The notes beneath the pieces were generated by a model that had not been told where the DNA came from, did no database searches, and saw nothing but the letters and a program-made list of their open reading frames with translations. From positions 62,001 through 126,000 of the forward strand of contig NZ_JANAVF010000002.1 of assembly GCF_024213195.1 (NCBI RefSeq): 64,000 bases of DNA. Reading direction: 5' to 3'. A program made the translations under genes and the position numbers. Shown piece after piece: positions 7,744 to 17,015 of this stretch; positions within the stretch are counted from its first letter, which is position 1; each line of letters starts with the position of its first letter. This DNA is from Streptomyces sp. TBY4 (GTDB taxonomy: Bacteria > Actinomycetota > Actinomycetes > Streptomycetales > Streptomycetaceae).

Positions 7744-8352
7744 ATGCATTCCCTTTCCCGGCGCGCCGCCCGTACGGCGGCCCGCACCCTTGTCGTACCT
7801 CTCGGCGCCGCACTCCTGTGGGCCGGGGCTCCGGCCGCGTCGGCGCACACCGACCTGACCTCCAGCACCCCGGCCGACGGCGCCACCCTGGACGCCCTGC
7901 CGGCGAACATCGGGCTGACCTTCAGCGACGACATGACGCAGGAGTACGCCAAGGTCGCCCTGACCGCACCGGACGGAACCCCGGCGGGCGCCGGGCAGCC
8001 GCAGGTCGACGGCAAGAGCGCCTCCCTCGCCGTGAAGCCGGGTCTGCCTCCGGGCAAGTACACCGTCGGCTACCGGGTGGTCTCGGCCGACGGCCATCCC
8101 GTGTCCGGGTCCTACAGCTTCACCCTCCGGGCAGCCGCCCCGAGCCCCGCACCGGTTTCGCCGACACCGACTGCGGCGGCAGTAGCCGGGGCAGCCGGTC
8201 CGGCGCCGAAGCCGAGCGCCGGCTCCTCGTCGGAGTCGGACGGCAACGGCAGCGGCCCCGTCGTCGGCGGACTGCTCGTGGCAGGCGCCGGCGCCGCTGC
8301 CGGTGCCGCGCTGGTCTTCGTACGCCGCCGGAAGGCGCACCGTGCCGGCTGA
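7744..8352 (+). CDS. copC: CopC-domain copper-binding protein
   Basis: An exported copper-binding protein of the CopC/YcnJ-N family, 202 residues. A signal peptide ends at ASA, residue 34, leaving His35 as the first mature residue; an N-terminal His is the classical Cu(II) ligand in this family. The typical SSTPADGATL and VVSADGHPVSG motifs follow, the second giving another His ligand. After a Pro/Ala/Ser linker a C-terminal transmembrane anchor (about 172-195, then RRRK) tethers it outside the membrane. It overlaps the next gene by 11 bases and probably hands copper to that CopD-CtaG protein. The family call is firm; the direction of transport is inferred. Confidence 0.92.
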   Translation: MHSLSRRAARTAARTLVVPLGAALLWAGAPAASAHTDLTSSTPADGATLDALPANIGLTFSDDMTQEYAKVALTAPDGTPAGAGQPQVDGKSASLAVKPGLPPGKYTVGYRVVSADGHPVSGSYSFTLRAAAPSPAPVSPTPTAAAVAGAAGPAPKPSAGSSSESDGNGSGPVVGGLLVAGAGAAAGAALVFVRRRKAHRAG

Positions 8353-10375
8353 CCTCGTCCTGCGCGGAGCGGGCCGCCTGCCGCTGATCCTCGTCTCCTC
8401 CGCCGTCCTGGCCGTGAGCATCACGGTCGTCGGGATGTGGGCGGCCGGGTCAACGGCGCAGCAGGTGCCGGGCATCGAGGATGCCGGCCCGCTGACCTCC
8501 TGGGGTCTGCCCCTGTCGCGCGTCGTCGTGGACATCGCGGCGGTGGCGACGGTGGGCGCCCTGCTGCTGGCGGGCGTCCTGCTGCCCGGCGGCCGCGACC
8601 TCGGCCGCACACGGCTGCCCTACCTGATGGGGGCGGCGGTCGCCGCCGGGCTGTGGGCGCTGTCGTCCGCCGCCCTGATGGCCTTCACGCTGTCCGACCT
8701 GTTTGCCCGGCCGGTCGCCGAGGTGCTGGATCCGGCGACGGTGGCCGACTTCGCCCTCACCTCCGCACAGGGCCGCGCCTATGCGGCGATGGCCGCGGCC
8801 GGACTCGTACTGGCGACGCTGTGCGCGGGGGTGACGACCGTACGGTGGGCGCGCGCCGCGCTCCTCCTGGCCGTGGCGGCCGTGCTGCCGCCCGCGTTCA
8901 CGGGTCACTCGGCGGCCTCCGCCGACCATGACGCGGCCGTCACCAGCCTCGCCCTGCACGTGGCCGGGGTCGCCGTATGGGCCGGCGGGCTGCTCTTCGT
9001 CCTGGTAGCCGCTCTGCGACGGACCGACGGAGCCGCCACCGCGGCACGGCGGTTCAGTCCACTGGCCGGCGGCGCGTTCCTGACCGTCGCCGCGAGCGGC
9101 CTGGTCAACGCCCTCGTACGGATGCCCCTGTCGGGAGCCTGGTTCACCACCGGGTACGGGCGGATGGTGCTGCTGAAGGCCACGGCGCTCCTGCTGCTGG
9201 GGACGATCGGCTGGTGGCATCGGCGCCGGACCCTCACCGCGCTCACCGACGGCGCCCGTCGCCCCTTCGCCAGGCTGGCCGCGGGCGAACTGCTGGTCAT
9301 GGCCGCGGCGACGGGCCTGGCCGTCGCCCTGTCCCGTACCCCTCCTCCGGGCACCGGAAGCGGCTCGCCCACCCCGGCGGAGGAGCTCCTCGGATTCCCG
9401 ATGCCGCCCCCGCTGGGCGCCTTCCCCTGGACTCCGCTGTTCACCCAGTGGCACTTCGACCCCGTGTTCGCCTTCGGCACGGGCGCGGCGGCCGCGCTCT
9501 ACCTCGCCGGCGTGCTCCGGCTCCGCGCCCGCGGCGACCGGTGGCCGGTCGGGCGCACCGTCGCCTGGATGCTCGGCCTGGCCGTCACCGTCCTCGCGAC
9601 GATGAGCGGGCTCGCCGTGTACGGGAAGGTCATGTTCAGCGTCCACATGGGGCAGCACATGATCCTCGCGATGACCGTGCCGATCCTCCTGGTCCTGGGC
9701 GCCCCGGCGACCCTGGCCCTGCGCGCCCTCCCCGCGGCCGGGAAGGAGGGGACGGCCGGTCCGCGCGAGGTGCTGATGTGGCTGCTGCACAGCCGCTACC
9801 TGCGGGTCCTCTCGCACCCCGCCGTGGCCGGCATCCTCTTCATCGGCAGCGCCTTCGCCGTCTACTACACCTCGTGGTTCGAGACGCTGATGGGCAGCCA
9901 CCTGGGCCACATGGCGATGCTCATCCACTTCCTGGCGGTCGGCCTGCTGTTCTTCTGGGTGATCATCGGCGTCGACCCGGGTCCACGGCGCCCGCCCCAC
10001 CTGGGCCGGCTGTTCGTGCTCATCCTGACCATGCCGTTCCACTCGTGGTTCAGCATCTCGCTGATGAGCTCCACCGACATCATCGGCTCCGGCTGGTGGG
10101 AGGCGGTGGGCCGCACCTGGGGGCCGGACCTGGCCCAGGACCAGTACAACGGCGGTGCGATCGCCTGGGCCACCGGCGACATCCCCGTCCTGATCACCAC
10201 GATCATCCTGGCCGTCCAGTGGGTCCGCTCCGACCGCCGTGAAGCCCGCCGGATCGACCGGCGGATCGACCGCGGGGACTCCGGGGACCCGCTGGCCGCC
10301 TACAACGCCTACCTGGCGAGCCTGCACGCCCGAGACCGCCGCCTGCAGCAGCGGGCGAACGACCGGACCACCTAG
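8342..10375 (+). CDS. CopD-CtaG fusion membrane protein
   Basis: A 677-residue polytopic protein. The N-terminal half (to about 330) is a CopD copper-import-like domain with His-bearing helices (HSAASADHDA, LALHVAGVAVWAGG). The C-terminal half (about 375-640) matches the caa3-type oxidase assembly factor CtaG, with HMGQHMILAM and HFLAVGLLFFWVIIGVDP. Such fusions in actinobacteria are taken to bring copper across the membrane for oxidase assembly. I chose the GTG overlapping the end of copC; a longer upstream frame would run through copC. The polar tail is Arg-rich. It is probably in one transcript with copC and the following thioredoxin-fold gene, seven bases downstream. Confidence 0.9.
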   Translation: MPADLVLRGAGRLPLILVSSAVLAVSITVVGMWAAGSTAQQVPGIEDAGPLTSWGLPLSRVVVDIAAVATVGALLLAGVLLPGGRDLGRTRLPYLMGAAVAAGLWALSSAALMAFTLSDLFARPVAEVLDPATVADFALTSAQGRAYAAMAAAGLVLATLCAGVTTVRWARAALLLAVAAVLPPAFTGHSAASADHDAAVTSLALHVAGVAVWAGGLLFVLVAALRRTDGAATAARRFSPLAGGAFLTVAASGLVNALVRMPLSGAWFTTGYGRMVLLKATALLLLGTIGWWHRRRTLTALTDGARRPFARLAAGELLVMAAATGLAVALSRTPPPGTGSGSPTPAEELLGFPMPPPLGAFPWTPLFTQWHFDPVFAFGTGAAAALYLAGVLRLRARGDRWPVGRTVAWMLGLAVTVLATMSGLAVYGKVMFSVHMGQHMILAMTVPILLVLGAPATLALRALPAAGKEGTAGPREVLMWLLHSRYLRVLSHPAVAGILFIGSAFAVYYTSWFETLMGSHLGHMAMLIHFLAVGLLFFWVIIGVDPGPRRPPHLGRLFVLILTMPFHSWFSISLMSSTDIIGSGWWEAVGRTWGPDLAQDQYNGGAIAWATGDIPVLITTIILAVQWVRSDRREARRIDRRIDRGDSGDPLAAYNAYLASLHARDRRLQQRANDRTT

Positions 10376-10382
10376 AGGAATC

Positions 10383-11051
10383 ATGACGAAACTCAAGAAG
10401 AACCTGCTGGCCCTCGCTGCCGTAGCGGCCCTTCTGGCAGTCGCTTTCGGTACGTTCCTGCTCGTCAAGCCGGACGCTGCGGCCACGGCGGCTCCGTCCC
10501 TGCCCGCGGCGGGCGAGGCACAGGTCGTACGTGAGGACAGCCACCGGCTGACCGAGCCCGCGCGCAGCGAGCTGACCCTGGTCGAGTTCCTCGACTTCGA
10601 GTGCGAGGCGTGCGGGGCCGTCCACCCGACGGTCGAGAAGCTCCGCGAGGAGTACGGCGACCGCGTCACCTTCGTGGCCCGCTACTTCCCGATGCCCGGC
10701 CACCGCAACAGCCGGACCGCGGCCGTCGCCGTCGAAGCCGCCGCCCAGCAGGGCAAGTTCGAGGACATGTACAGGAAGATGTTCGCGACCCAGAAGGAGT
10801 GGGGCGAGCTCCAGAGCTCTCAGGCGGACCTCTTCCGTACGTACGCCGGGCAACTCGGCCTCGACATGGCCGCGTACGACAAGGCGGTGAAGGATCCGGC
10901 CACCGAGGAGCGGGTCAAGGCCGATCAGCGGGACGGCATGGGCCTGAAGGTACAGGGCACTCCGACCTTCTTCCTCGACGGCCGCCCGATCCAGACGCCC
11001 CGCACCTACGAGGCGTTCAAGGCCCTGCTCGACGAACGGCTCGCCAAATGA
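10383..11051 (+). CDS. DsbA-like thiol-disulfide oxidoreductase
   Basis: A membrane-anchored thioredoxin-fold protein of 222 residues. Residues 8-28 are a signal anchor; the catalytic pair is C74-E-A-C77 in DFECEACGAVHP, and the cis-Pro loop GTPTFFLDG is near residue 195. This is the DsbA/Com1-like (thioredoxin_4) type acting outside the membrane. The ribosome site AGAGGAATC precedes the ATG. Placed right after copD-ctaG, it may keep cysteines of copper carriers or of the CuA subunit in the correct redox state, the role Sco and TlpA proteins have elsewhere; that link is inferred from the operon only. Confidence 0.88.
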   Translation: MTKLKKNLLALAAVAALLAVAFGTFLLVKPDAAATAAPSLPAAGEAQVVREDSHRLTEPARSELTLVEFLDFECEACGAVHPTVEKLREEYGDRVTFVARYFPMPGHRNSRTAAVAVEAAAQQGKFEDMYRKMFATQKEWGELQSSQADLFRTYAGQLGLDMAAYDKAVKDPATEERVKADQRDGMGLKVQGTPTFFLDGRPIQTPRTYEAFKALLDERLAK

Positions 11052-11080
11052 CCGCCTCCCACGAACGAGGACCTCATCCC

Positions 11081-11542
11081 ATGACCGCACCCGCACCGCT
11101 CAGCTACGACGAACGCCTCACCGCTCCCAAGACCTGGTGGCTGATCGCCGTCGCCGTGGGCCTTGCCGGGGCGCTCATCGTCATGCCGTACGGAGGCCTC
11201 GCGGCCCTGGGCGGCTTCGCCGTCGGCACCCTCATCGCCTGCATGTGGGTCAGCGCGCAGGGCTCCTCCCGCATCCGTGTCACGAGCGGTCTGCTGGTCG
11301 CCGACGACGCACGGATCCCGCTCGGCGCGCTGGGCGAGGTCCACGTCCTGGAGGCCGAGGAAGCACGGGCCTGGCGGACGTACAAGGCGGACATGCGGGC
11401 CCACATGCTGATGCGCAGCTACATCACCGGAGCGGTCCGCATCGAGAACACCGACCCGGCCGACCCGACCCCGTACGTCTACCTGTCGACCCGCACCCCG
11501 CAGGCACTGGCCGACGCCGTGGAAGCGGCCAGGACCCGGTGA
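11081..11542 (+). CDS. DUF3093 membrane protein
   Basis: A 153-residue protein with two closely spaced N-terminal transmembrane segments (about 20-60) and a soluble C-terminal domain, matching the actinobacterial DUF3093 family. No catalytic motif is visible. A start at 11048 would overlap the previous stop (ATGA), but ACGAGGA nine bases before this ATG favours the shorter form. It is the last gene of the CopC/CopD-CtaG/DsbA-like run. Its function is unknown; operon position suggests a part in copper or oxidase assembly. Confidence 0.8.
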   Translation: MTAPAPLSYDERLTAPKTWWLIAVAVGLAGALIVMPYGGLAALGGFAVGTLIACMWVSAQGSSRIRVTSGLLVADDARIPLGALGEVHVLEAEEARAWRTYKADMRAHMLMRSYITGAVRIENTDPADPTPYVYLSTRTPQALADAVEAARTR

Positions 11543-11568
11543 ATTCCCGCCGGCCCTGCCCGGTGGAG

Positions 11569-12312
11569 TCAGGCCCGGCCGCGGTTTCGGCGTACCCACC
11601 AGAAGGCGGCGCCACCGAGGAGGAGTACGGCAGCGATCAGGCCGACGACGACTCCGGTGCCGCCGCCGGCATCCGAGTCGCTCGTCGCCTCCGCATTCGC
11701 GGACGCGCCGGGCGACGACGGAGCCGCTGAGGGCTGGGCCGCGGAGGCCGAAGAGCTGGGTGTGGACGAGGGGGTGGGACTGGGACTGGGGCTCGGGGTG
11801 ATCAGCTTGGCGCCGGGAGCGGCGGCCTTCAGCGCGAGCACGGGGGCGGGGTTGTCGACCTTCTCGCCACCGGTGGGCACCTCGATCCAGCGCGAGACCT
11901 TTCCGTCGCTGTAGGTCTCCAGGGTCTTGAAGGCCAGGGACTTCGCATCCGGAAGCTGGCGCACGACGATGCTGTACTCGGCGTCCGTCCCGACCGCGAG
12001 AGCCGGGCCGCCGAGCGTGTAGCCGTCGGGGGTGGCCGTCAGCTTCCACTCCTTCGGCGCCTCCTTCAGCACCACGGCGTCCGGAGCGATGCCCTGGGGA
12101 AGCACCACCCGCAACTCGGCTATGCCGGCGCCGTCCGACTCGGCTTCGGAGGTGAAGGACAGGGTGACGTTCTCAGCGAGTGCACGAGGGTCGGAAGCCG
12201 TGACCCCGGCATGTGCGAGGGCCGGTCCGGCGGCGACACCCACGGCCACCAGGGCGCCGGCGGCCACGGCGCCCAGCCGGCGCAGCCGCAGCCCGGTGCG
12301 CGATTCGTTCAT
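11569..12312 (-). CDS. YcnI-like (DUF1775) copper-binding protein
   Basis: An exported, membrane-anchored protein of 247 residues. The signal peptide ends at ALA (residue 33), so His34 becomes the mature N-terminus in HAGVTASDP, the hallmark of YcnI, where it binds copper. The DUF1775 beta-domain spans about 34-160 and contains the usual W-KLT and RWIEVP strands. A low-complexity Ser/Pro/Ala linker follows, then a C-terminal transmembrane helix and a basic tail. It faces the copC operon tail to tail, 26 bp apart. A single open frame continues upstream into another gene, but the signal peptide and codon pattern fix the start here. Confidence 0.9.
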   Translation of the reverse strand: MNESRTGLRLRRLGAVAAGALVAVGVAAGPALAHAGVTASDPRALAENVTLSFTSEAESDGAGIAELRVVLPQGIAPDAVVLKEAPKEWKLTATPDGYTLGGPALAVGTDAEYSIVVRQLPDAKSLAFKTLETYSDGKVSRWIEVPTGGEKVDNPAPVLALKAAAPGAKLITPSPSPSPTPSSTPSSSASAAQPSAAPSSPGASANAEATSDSDAGGGTGVVVGLIAAVLLLGGAAFWWVRRNRGRA

Positions 12313-12380
12313 GGGGGCAGAACCTCTCGGTACGGGGGACGGGCGATGCGTGGCCACATCCTGCCGTACTGCACCCCGGG

Positions 12381-13352
12381 TCAGGGCAGGGTCCAGAACA
12401 CTTGCGTGATGAGGTAGAAGACGAGGACCCAGAACACCATCAGCCCGGCGACGATGCTCAGGCCGAGGAGGTTGGTCCGGGCCCGGGGTTCGGCCGGTGG
12501 GGGTCTCAGCCACCGCTTGAGCAGCCGGTTGACGTAGTACGGCATCGTGAAGAAGCTCATGATGAAGCTCGACAGCAGGTTGCCCACGAGGAGCCCGAAC
12601 CAGAGCGGCATGCCCAGCGGATGCAGGACGAGCGTCAGCAGCACGACGGTCGGGTAGAGGCCGACCCAGACCGCGATGGCGGTCTTGGTCTCCGAGGGGG
12701 GCGGCGCCTCCTTGCCGTTCTCCTCGAAGGCGAACCAGCTGCCGAACGAGTTGTCGATCGTGCGCAGTCTGAAGTCGTCGAACTTCTCCCCTTCGGCGAG
12801 TACCTCCCGCCGCTTCGCCGACGTCAGCCAGGCATCGAGGTGTTCGGCGTTGTCGTAGCGGTACAGGGTGGTCCACTCGTCCTGAACGCCTTCGACGGGA
12901 CGGAATATCTCCGTGCCCCGAAACCCGGCGAACTTGCCCTCCTCCTGGCTCAGGTGCTCCTGCCACACGAGGAAGTCGTCGACGTTGTCCGGGTGGACGC
13001 GGTGGCTCACCACCACGGTCACGAGCGGGTCCGTCGGCTGGGTGCCGCCGCTGATCACCTGCTGGGTGGCAGGACCGTCGAAGTAGTGCGCGCCGAGGTC
13101 GAGGAGCCTCTGCCTGGTCCCGCTGTTCATCCAGGCCTGCAGATGGGCCACCGAGTCGAACCGGTAGACGATCACCCAGTCGGGCTGCAGGGCGGTCGGC
13201 TTGGTCACCTCGGCGCCGAGGTGACCGGCGTAGCGGGAGGCGGCGGCGTTGACCTCCTCCTGCCACTTCTCGTACGCCCGCTCCATGCCGGGGCGGACCT
13301 TCCGGCCGATGATGACCGTCGCCCCGGCGTCCGGCCGGCGTTCGGCCGTCAT
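12381..13352 (-). CDS. Double ABM-domain membrane protein
   Basis: A 323-residue protein with two antibiotic-biosynthesis-monooxygenase-like (dimeric alpha/beta barrel) domains at about 10-100 and 108-200, followed by three transmembrane helices (about 225-315). The two barrel repeats share the pattern RV.PG/DN...W...L and a YRFDS/YRYDN strand. Barrels of this kind act in heme or quinone oxidation or as stress enzymes, but no catalytic residue can be assigned by eye. Its start overlaps the stop of the molybdenum hydroxylase gene (ATGA), so the two are probably translated together. It may be a membrane partner or electron acceptor site for that enzyme. Confidence 0.82.
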   Translation of the reverse strand: MTAERRPDAGATVIIGRKVRPGMERAYEKWQEEVNAAASRYAGHLGAEVTKPTALQPDWVIVYRFDSVAHLQAWMNSGTRQRLLDLGAHYFDGPATQQVISGGTQPTDPLVTVVVSHRVHPDNVDDFLVWQEHLSQEEGKFAGFRGTEIFRPVEGVQDEWTTLYRYDNAEHLDAWLTSAKRREVLAEGEKFDDFRLRTIDNSFGSWFAFEENGKEAPPPSETKTAIAVWVGLYPTVVLLTLVLHPLGMPLWFGLLVGNLLSSFIMSFFTMPYYVNRLLKRWLRPPPAEPRARTNLLGLSIVAGLMVFWVLVFYLITQVFWTLP

Positions 13353-16075
13353 CGTCTCGTGCCCGTCCGCGCCGAACGGCTCTCCACGAGCCGGCCGTAG
13401 ATCCGTTCCGGGGTGAGGGGCAGCTCGCGGTAGCGGATGCCCGTGGCGTCACGGAGCGCGTTCGCCAGGGCGGGGGCCACCGGGTTGATGCAGCATTCGG
13501 CCATCCCCTTCGACCGCATGGCCCCGACGGAGTCCGAGGAGCCCACCAGGAGGACGTGGGTGCGGGGCACGTCGGCGTAGGTGGGGATGCGGTAGTTGCG
13601 GAGGTTCGGGTTGGCCATGACGCCCTCCGCGTCGACCTGGTAGTTCTCGGTCAGCGCGAACCCGATGCCCTGAGCGACACCGCCCTCCACCTGCCCCCGG
13701 ACCTGCTCCGGGTTGATGAGCACGCCGGCGTCGGCCGCCTGGACGCTGTACAGGATGCGGATCTCACCCGTCACCGGGTGGACGGCGATGCGGAAGCCCT
13801 GCGTATTGGAGGTGACGCTGCGGGGCGAGCCGTACGCCTTGCGCGCGGCGGTGAACCGGATGCCGCGCGCCCGGGCCAGGGCGACGAGCGCGGCCAGCGA
13901 GACGCGCTCGTCCCCGCAGACGACGTGCTCGTCGTCCATGGAACACATCACCAGGTGGACGCCCGTATGGGCGGCGGCGAACTCCAGGATGCGGTCCCGC
14001 ACCGCGTTGGCCGCCTGGAGGACCGCATTGCCCGCCACGAAGAGGCCGGCACTCGCGAAGGCGCCGGTGTCGAATCCCGTGCGGTCGGTGTCGGACTGCA
14101 CCAGACGGATCCGCGACGGGATCGTACCCAGCTGGTTGGCCGCGATCTGGACGTGCGCGGTCGAGGTGCCCTCCCCGAACTCGACGGTGCCGACGGCCAG
14201 CTCGTACACGAGGTCGTCGCCGAGCGTGATCCAGGCCTCGGAGATGTGCTCGGTCGGGGGCGCGGTCTCGTGCAGGGAACTGGCGACGCCGACCCCGACG
14301 AGCCACCCGGGGCCGGGGGAGGGCTGATCGGCCGTACGGGCCAGCTCTCCGGCCACGAGGTCGATGCACTTGCCGAGCCCGTCCTCGTTGAACATCACGT
14401 CGTCGGGACCGTCGTGCAGGGCGACGAGCGGATCGCCGGGGCGCACGATGTTGCGGCGTCGCAGTTCGAGCGGGTCCATGTGGAGTGCGAGGGCCAGTTC
14501 GTCCATCGCCGATTCCACGGCGAAGGCCGGCTGGGTCATCCCGTAGCCGCGCAGTGCGCCGCTCGGAACGGTGTTCGTGTAGACGGAGAAGGCGTCGTAC
14601 TTCTTGTTGGGGCAGCGGTAGATCATGACGGCGGCGCCGCCCGCGTAGAGGGTCTCGCCGCCGTGGTTGCCGTAGGCGCCGGTGTTCGACACGTTGCGGA
14701 CCTGGAACGCCGTGAGCGTTCCGTCCGACCGGGCACCGAGCTTGACCGTCAGCTTCATCGGATGCCGGGGCGATGCCGTGGTGAACTCCTCTTCGCGCGT
14801 GTACTCGAAGGAGACGGGCCGCCCGGTGTCCAGGGCGGCGAGCGCGGCCAGGTCCTCGGAGATGACCTCCTGCTTGCCGCCGAAACCGCCGCCGACACGC
14901 TTGCAGAACACGCGGAGCTGGTCCGGGCGCAGCGCGAACAGATAGGCCAGTTTGACCTTCGCGATCGACGGCGACTGCGAACTGGTGCGGACGTTCAGCC
15001 GGCCGTCCTCCATCCAGGCGATCGAGCCGTGCGTCTCCAGATGCGCGTGCTGCACCCGCGGTGAGGAGTACGTGGCCTCGTGGATCACGTCGGCTTCGGC
15101 GAAGCCGGCGTCGACATCGCCTATGCGGGAGTGGATCTCGAGGAGGAGGTTGTGGACCGAGTCGCGGACGAACGGGTCCTCCGAGCCGTGCAGTTGCGGC
15201 GCTCCCTCGGCCATGGCCTCCTCGGGGTCGAAGACCGCCGGCAGGACCTCGTACTCCACCTCCACCTTCCGGCAGCCCTCCTCCGCAGCGCCCACCGTGT
15301 CGGCGAGCACCGCGGCGACGCGCTGGCCGACGAAGCGGACCGTGTCGTCGAGGATGTACGTGTCGTCCGGATCGACGAGGTGGTCGGTGTGGATCGCCGT
15401 CGTGAAGCGTTTGCGCGGCACGTCCTCCCAGGTGTACACGCGATGCACGCCGGGAACGGCGAGAGCGGCGGTCCTGTCGATCGAGACGATCCGGGCGTGC
15501 GCGTGGGGCGAGTGCAGCACCTTGAGGTGCAGCATCCCTTCCATGCGGGTGTCCATCGTGAACTCGGCGCGACCGGTCACCACGTCCTCGGCCGCCGGCG
15601 CACCGACGCTCGTTCCGACGGCCCTTCCCGGTGCGGCCGTCTGCACACTGGCGACGCCCTTCACCGCGTCCTCGATGGCCCGGTAGCCGGTGCAGCGGCA
15701 GAGGTTGCCCTTCAACGCCCGCGGCAGGTCCGCCTTCTGGGCCTCGGTGAACGTCGCCGAGGTCATGATCATTCCTGCGGTGCAGAAACCGCACTGGAAC
15801 CCCGGGGCGTCCCGGAACCGGCGCTGCGCGGGATGCAGGTCGCCGGGTGATCCGAGACCCTCGATCGTGGTCACCTCGTGGCCCTCCGCACGGAAGGCGG
15901 GGGTGATGCAGCTGTGGACCGGACTGCCGTCCAGCCACACGGTGCACGCGCCGCAGTCGCCCGAGTCGCAGCCCTTCTTGACACCGAAATGGCCGAGCGC
16001 ACGCAGGAACGTACGCAGACACTGGCCCGGGTCCGGTTCTTCGGCGAAGTCCCTGCCGTTCACGGTGTACGTCAT
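13349..16075 (-). CDS. Xanthine-dehydrogenase-type fused 2Fe-2S/Moco subunit
   Basis: A 908-residue molybdenum hydroxylase. Residues 1-150 hold two [2Fe-2S] sites: C36, C41, C44, C56 (plant-ferredoxin type) and C95, C98, C126, C128. The rest is the large molybdopterin subunit with CKRVGGGFGGKQE, GALRGYG and the C-terminal SKGMAE segment that bears the expected catalytic Glu. The small and large subunits are normally separate (CoxS/CoxL type); here they are one chain, with the FAD subunit encoded just upstream (ATGA overlap). The usual GQG motif appears as EFGEGT. The substrate cannot be named; CO dehydrogenase is unlikely because the AYRCSFR active loop is absent. Confidence 0.9.
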   Translation of the reverse strand: MTYTVNGRDFAEEPDPGQCLRTFLRALGHFGVKKGCDSGDCGACTVWLDGSPVHSCITPAFRAEGHEVTTIEGLGSPGDLHPAQRRFRDAPGFQCGFCTAGMIMTSATFTEAQKADLPRALKGNLCRCTGYRAIEDAVKGVASVQTAAPGRAVGTSVGAPAAEDVVTGRAEFTMDTRMEGMLHLKVLHSPHAHARIVSIDRTAALAVPGVHRVYTWEDVPRKRFTTAIHTDHLVDPDDTYILDDTVRFVGQRVAAVLADTVGAAEEGCRKVEVEYEVLPAVFDPEEAMAEGAPQLHGSEDPFVRDSVHNLLLEIHSRIGDVDAGFAEADVIHEATYSSPRVQHAHLETHGSIAWMEDGRLNVRTSSQSPSIAKVKLAYLFALRPDQLRVFCKRVGGGFGGKQEVISEDLAALAALDTGRPVSFEYTREEEFTTASPRHPMKLTVKLGARSDGTLTAFQVRNVSNTGAYGNHGGETLYAGGAAVMIYRCPNKKYDAFSVYTNTVPSGALRGYGMTQPAFAVESAMDELALALHMDPLELRRRNIVRPGDPLVALHDGPDDVMFNEDGLGKCIDLVAGELARTADQPSPGPGWLVGVGVASSLHETAPPTEHISEAWITLGDDLVYELAVGTVEFGEGTSTAHVQIAANQLGTIPSRIRLVQSDTDRTGFDTGAFASAGLFVAGNAVLQAANAVRDRILEFAAAHTGVHLVMCSMDDEHVVCGDERVSLAALVALARARGIRFTAARKAYGSPRSVTSNTQGFRIAVHPVTGEIRILYSVQAADAGVLINPEQVRGQVEGGVAQGIGFALTENYQVDAEGVMANPNLRNYRIPTYADVPRTHVLLVGSSDSVGAMRSKGMAECCINPVAPALANALRDATGIRYRELPLTPERIYGRLVESRSARTGTRR

Positions 16076-16899
16076 GCCGGGCCCCCAGCCGTGAGTTCAT
16101 GGCGGATCTCTTCGGCGAAGTGCAGGGTGAGGTGGTGGCGGTGGTCCGGGGTGCCGTTGGGGTCGGCAAACCAGACGTCGGCGGGGATGCCGTTGATGCT
16201 CTGCTGCAGGGCGCGGGCATCGGGCATGGTGTCGAAGGCGATGCGCACCGGGCGTGTGGTGCCGGCCGTGACGGTGAGCAGCAGGTCGCTCGTTCCCGGC
16301 GTCTGCGTGCCGATGAGGAAGACCGTCGAACGGCCGAGGCGGGTCAGTGCGAAGCGGCGGTGCGCGGTGCGTTTGCGCAGGGCGCGCGCAGGAACGCTGA
16401 CGCGCCGCAGGATCTCCCCGGGAGCGAGGATGTTCCGGTGGTTCCCGGTCACGAAGTCGAGGGCATCGACGCTGCGCACGGACCCGTCGGGAGCCCACAG
16501 CTCGTACGCGGCCTCGAGCGCGACCGTCAGTGTGATCATGGGGCCGGCAGGCAGGGACATGCAGATGTTTCCGCCGACGGTCGCCGAGTTCCAGACCTTG
16601 AACGAGGACAGGAACGCCTCGCAGCTCTTCGCGAACAGGGGGCCCGCGATCCAGCCGGCCGGCGGTGCGAAGGCGTACAGGTCGCGGATGGTGCACGTGG
16701 CGCCGATCTCGAGGCCCGCGCCGCTCGGCACGAGGGGCTCCCAGCCCAGCGCGGTCAGATCGACCAGACGGCGCAGGTCCGGCTGCTCCGCGGAGAACAG
16801 CCACGTCCCGCCCGCGAGCCAGGCATCACCCTCGCGCCAGTCCCTGCCCGGCCGGTCGGACGGACGCCGGACGACTTCGGTGATGGTGTTGAGGTCCAT
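16072..16899 (-). CDS. Molybdenum hydroxylase FAD-binding subunit
   Basis: The medium (CoxM/XdhB-type) subunit, which passes electrons from the iron-sulfur domain to FAD. It has 275 residues. FAD motifs are LAGGTWLF (about 28-35) and NSATVGGNICMSLPAG (about 103-118), followed by the C-terminal CO-dehydrogenase-flavoprotein domain. The ATG is placed by AGGTG six bases upstream; open frame beyond it runs without family similarity. It is first in a tight three-gene operon and overlaps the next gene by four bases. The 116-bp upstream gap should hold the operon promoter, though I see no clear consensus there. Confidence 0.88.
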   Translation of the reverse strand: MDLNTITEVVRRPSDRPGRDWREGDAWLAGGTWLFSAEQPDLRRLVDLTALGWEPLVPSGAGLEIGATCTIRDLYAFAPPAGWIAGPLFAKSCEAFLSSFKVWNSATVGGNICMSLPAGPMITLTVALEAAYELWAPDGSVRSVDALDFVTGNHRNILAPGEILRRVSVPARALRKRTAHRRFALTRLGRSTVFLIGTQTPGTSDLLLTVTAGTTRPVRIAFDTMPDARALQQSINGIPADVWFADPNGTPDHRHHLTLHFAEEIRHELTAGGPA

Positions 16900-17015
16900 G
16901 GAAACACCTGCCCGATCCAGAGCAGAGACCGGTGGCACAAAGACTCTTTTCCAGCGTACTGAGAACGGGCCGGTCCCGCGCGCCCGGGCGAAGCCTCGAC
17001 CGGTCCTGGACATCG

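Noticed and set aside
11569..13452. One continuous minus-strand frame that could be read as a fusion of an upstream part with YcnI
   Set aside because: A clear signal peptide begins at 12312 and the upstream part overlaps the ABM-domain gene in another frame.
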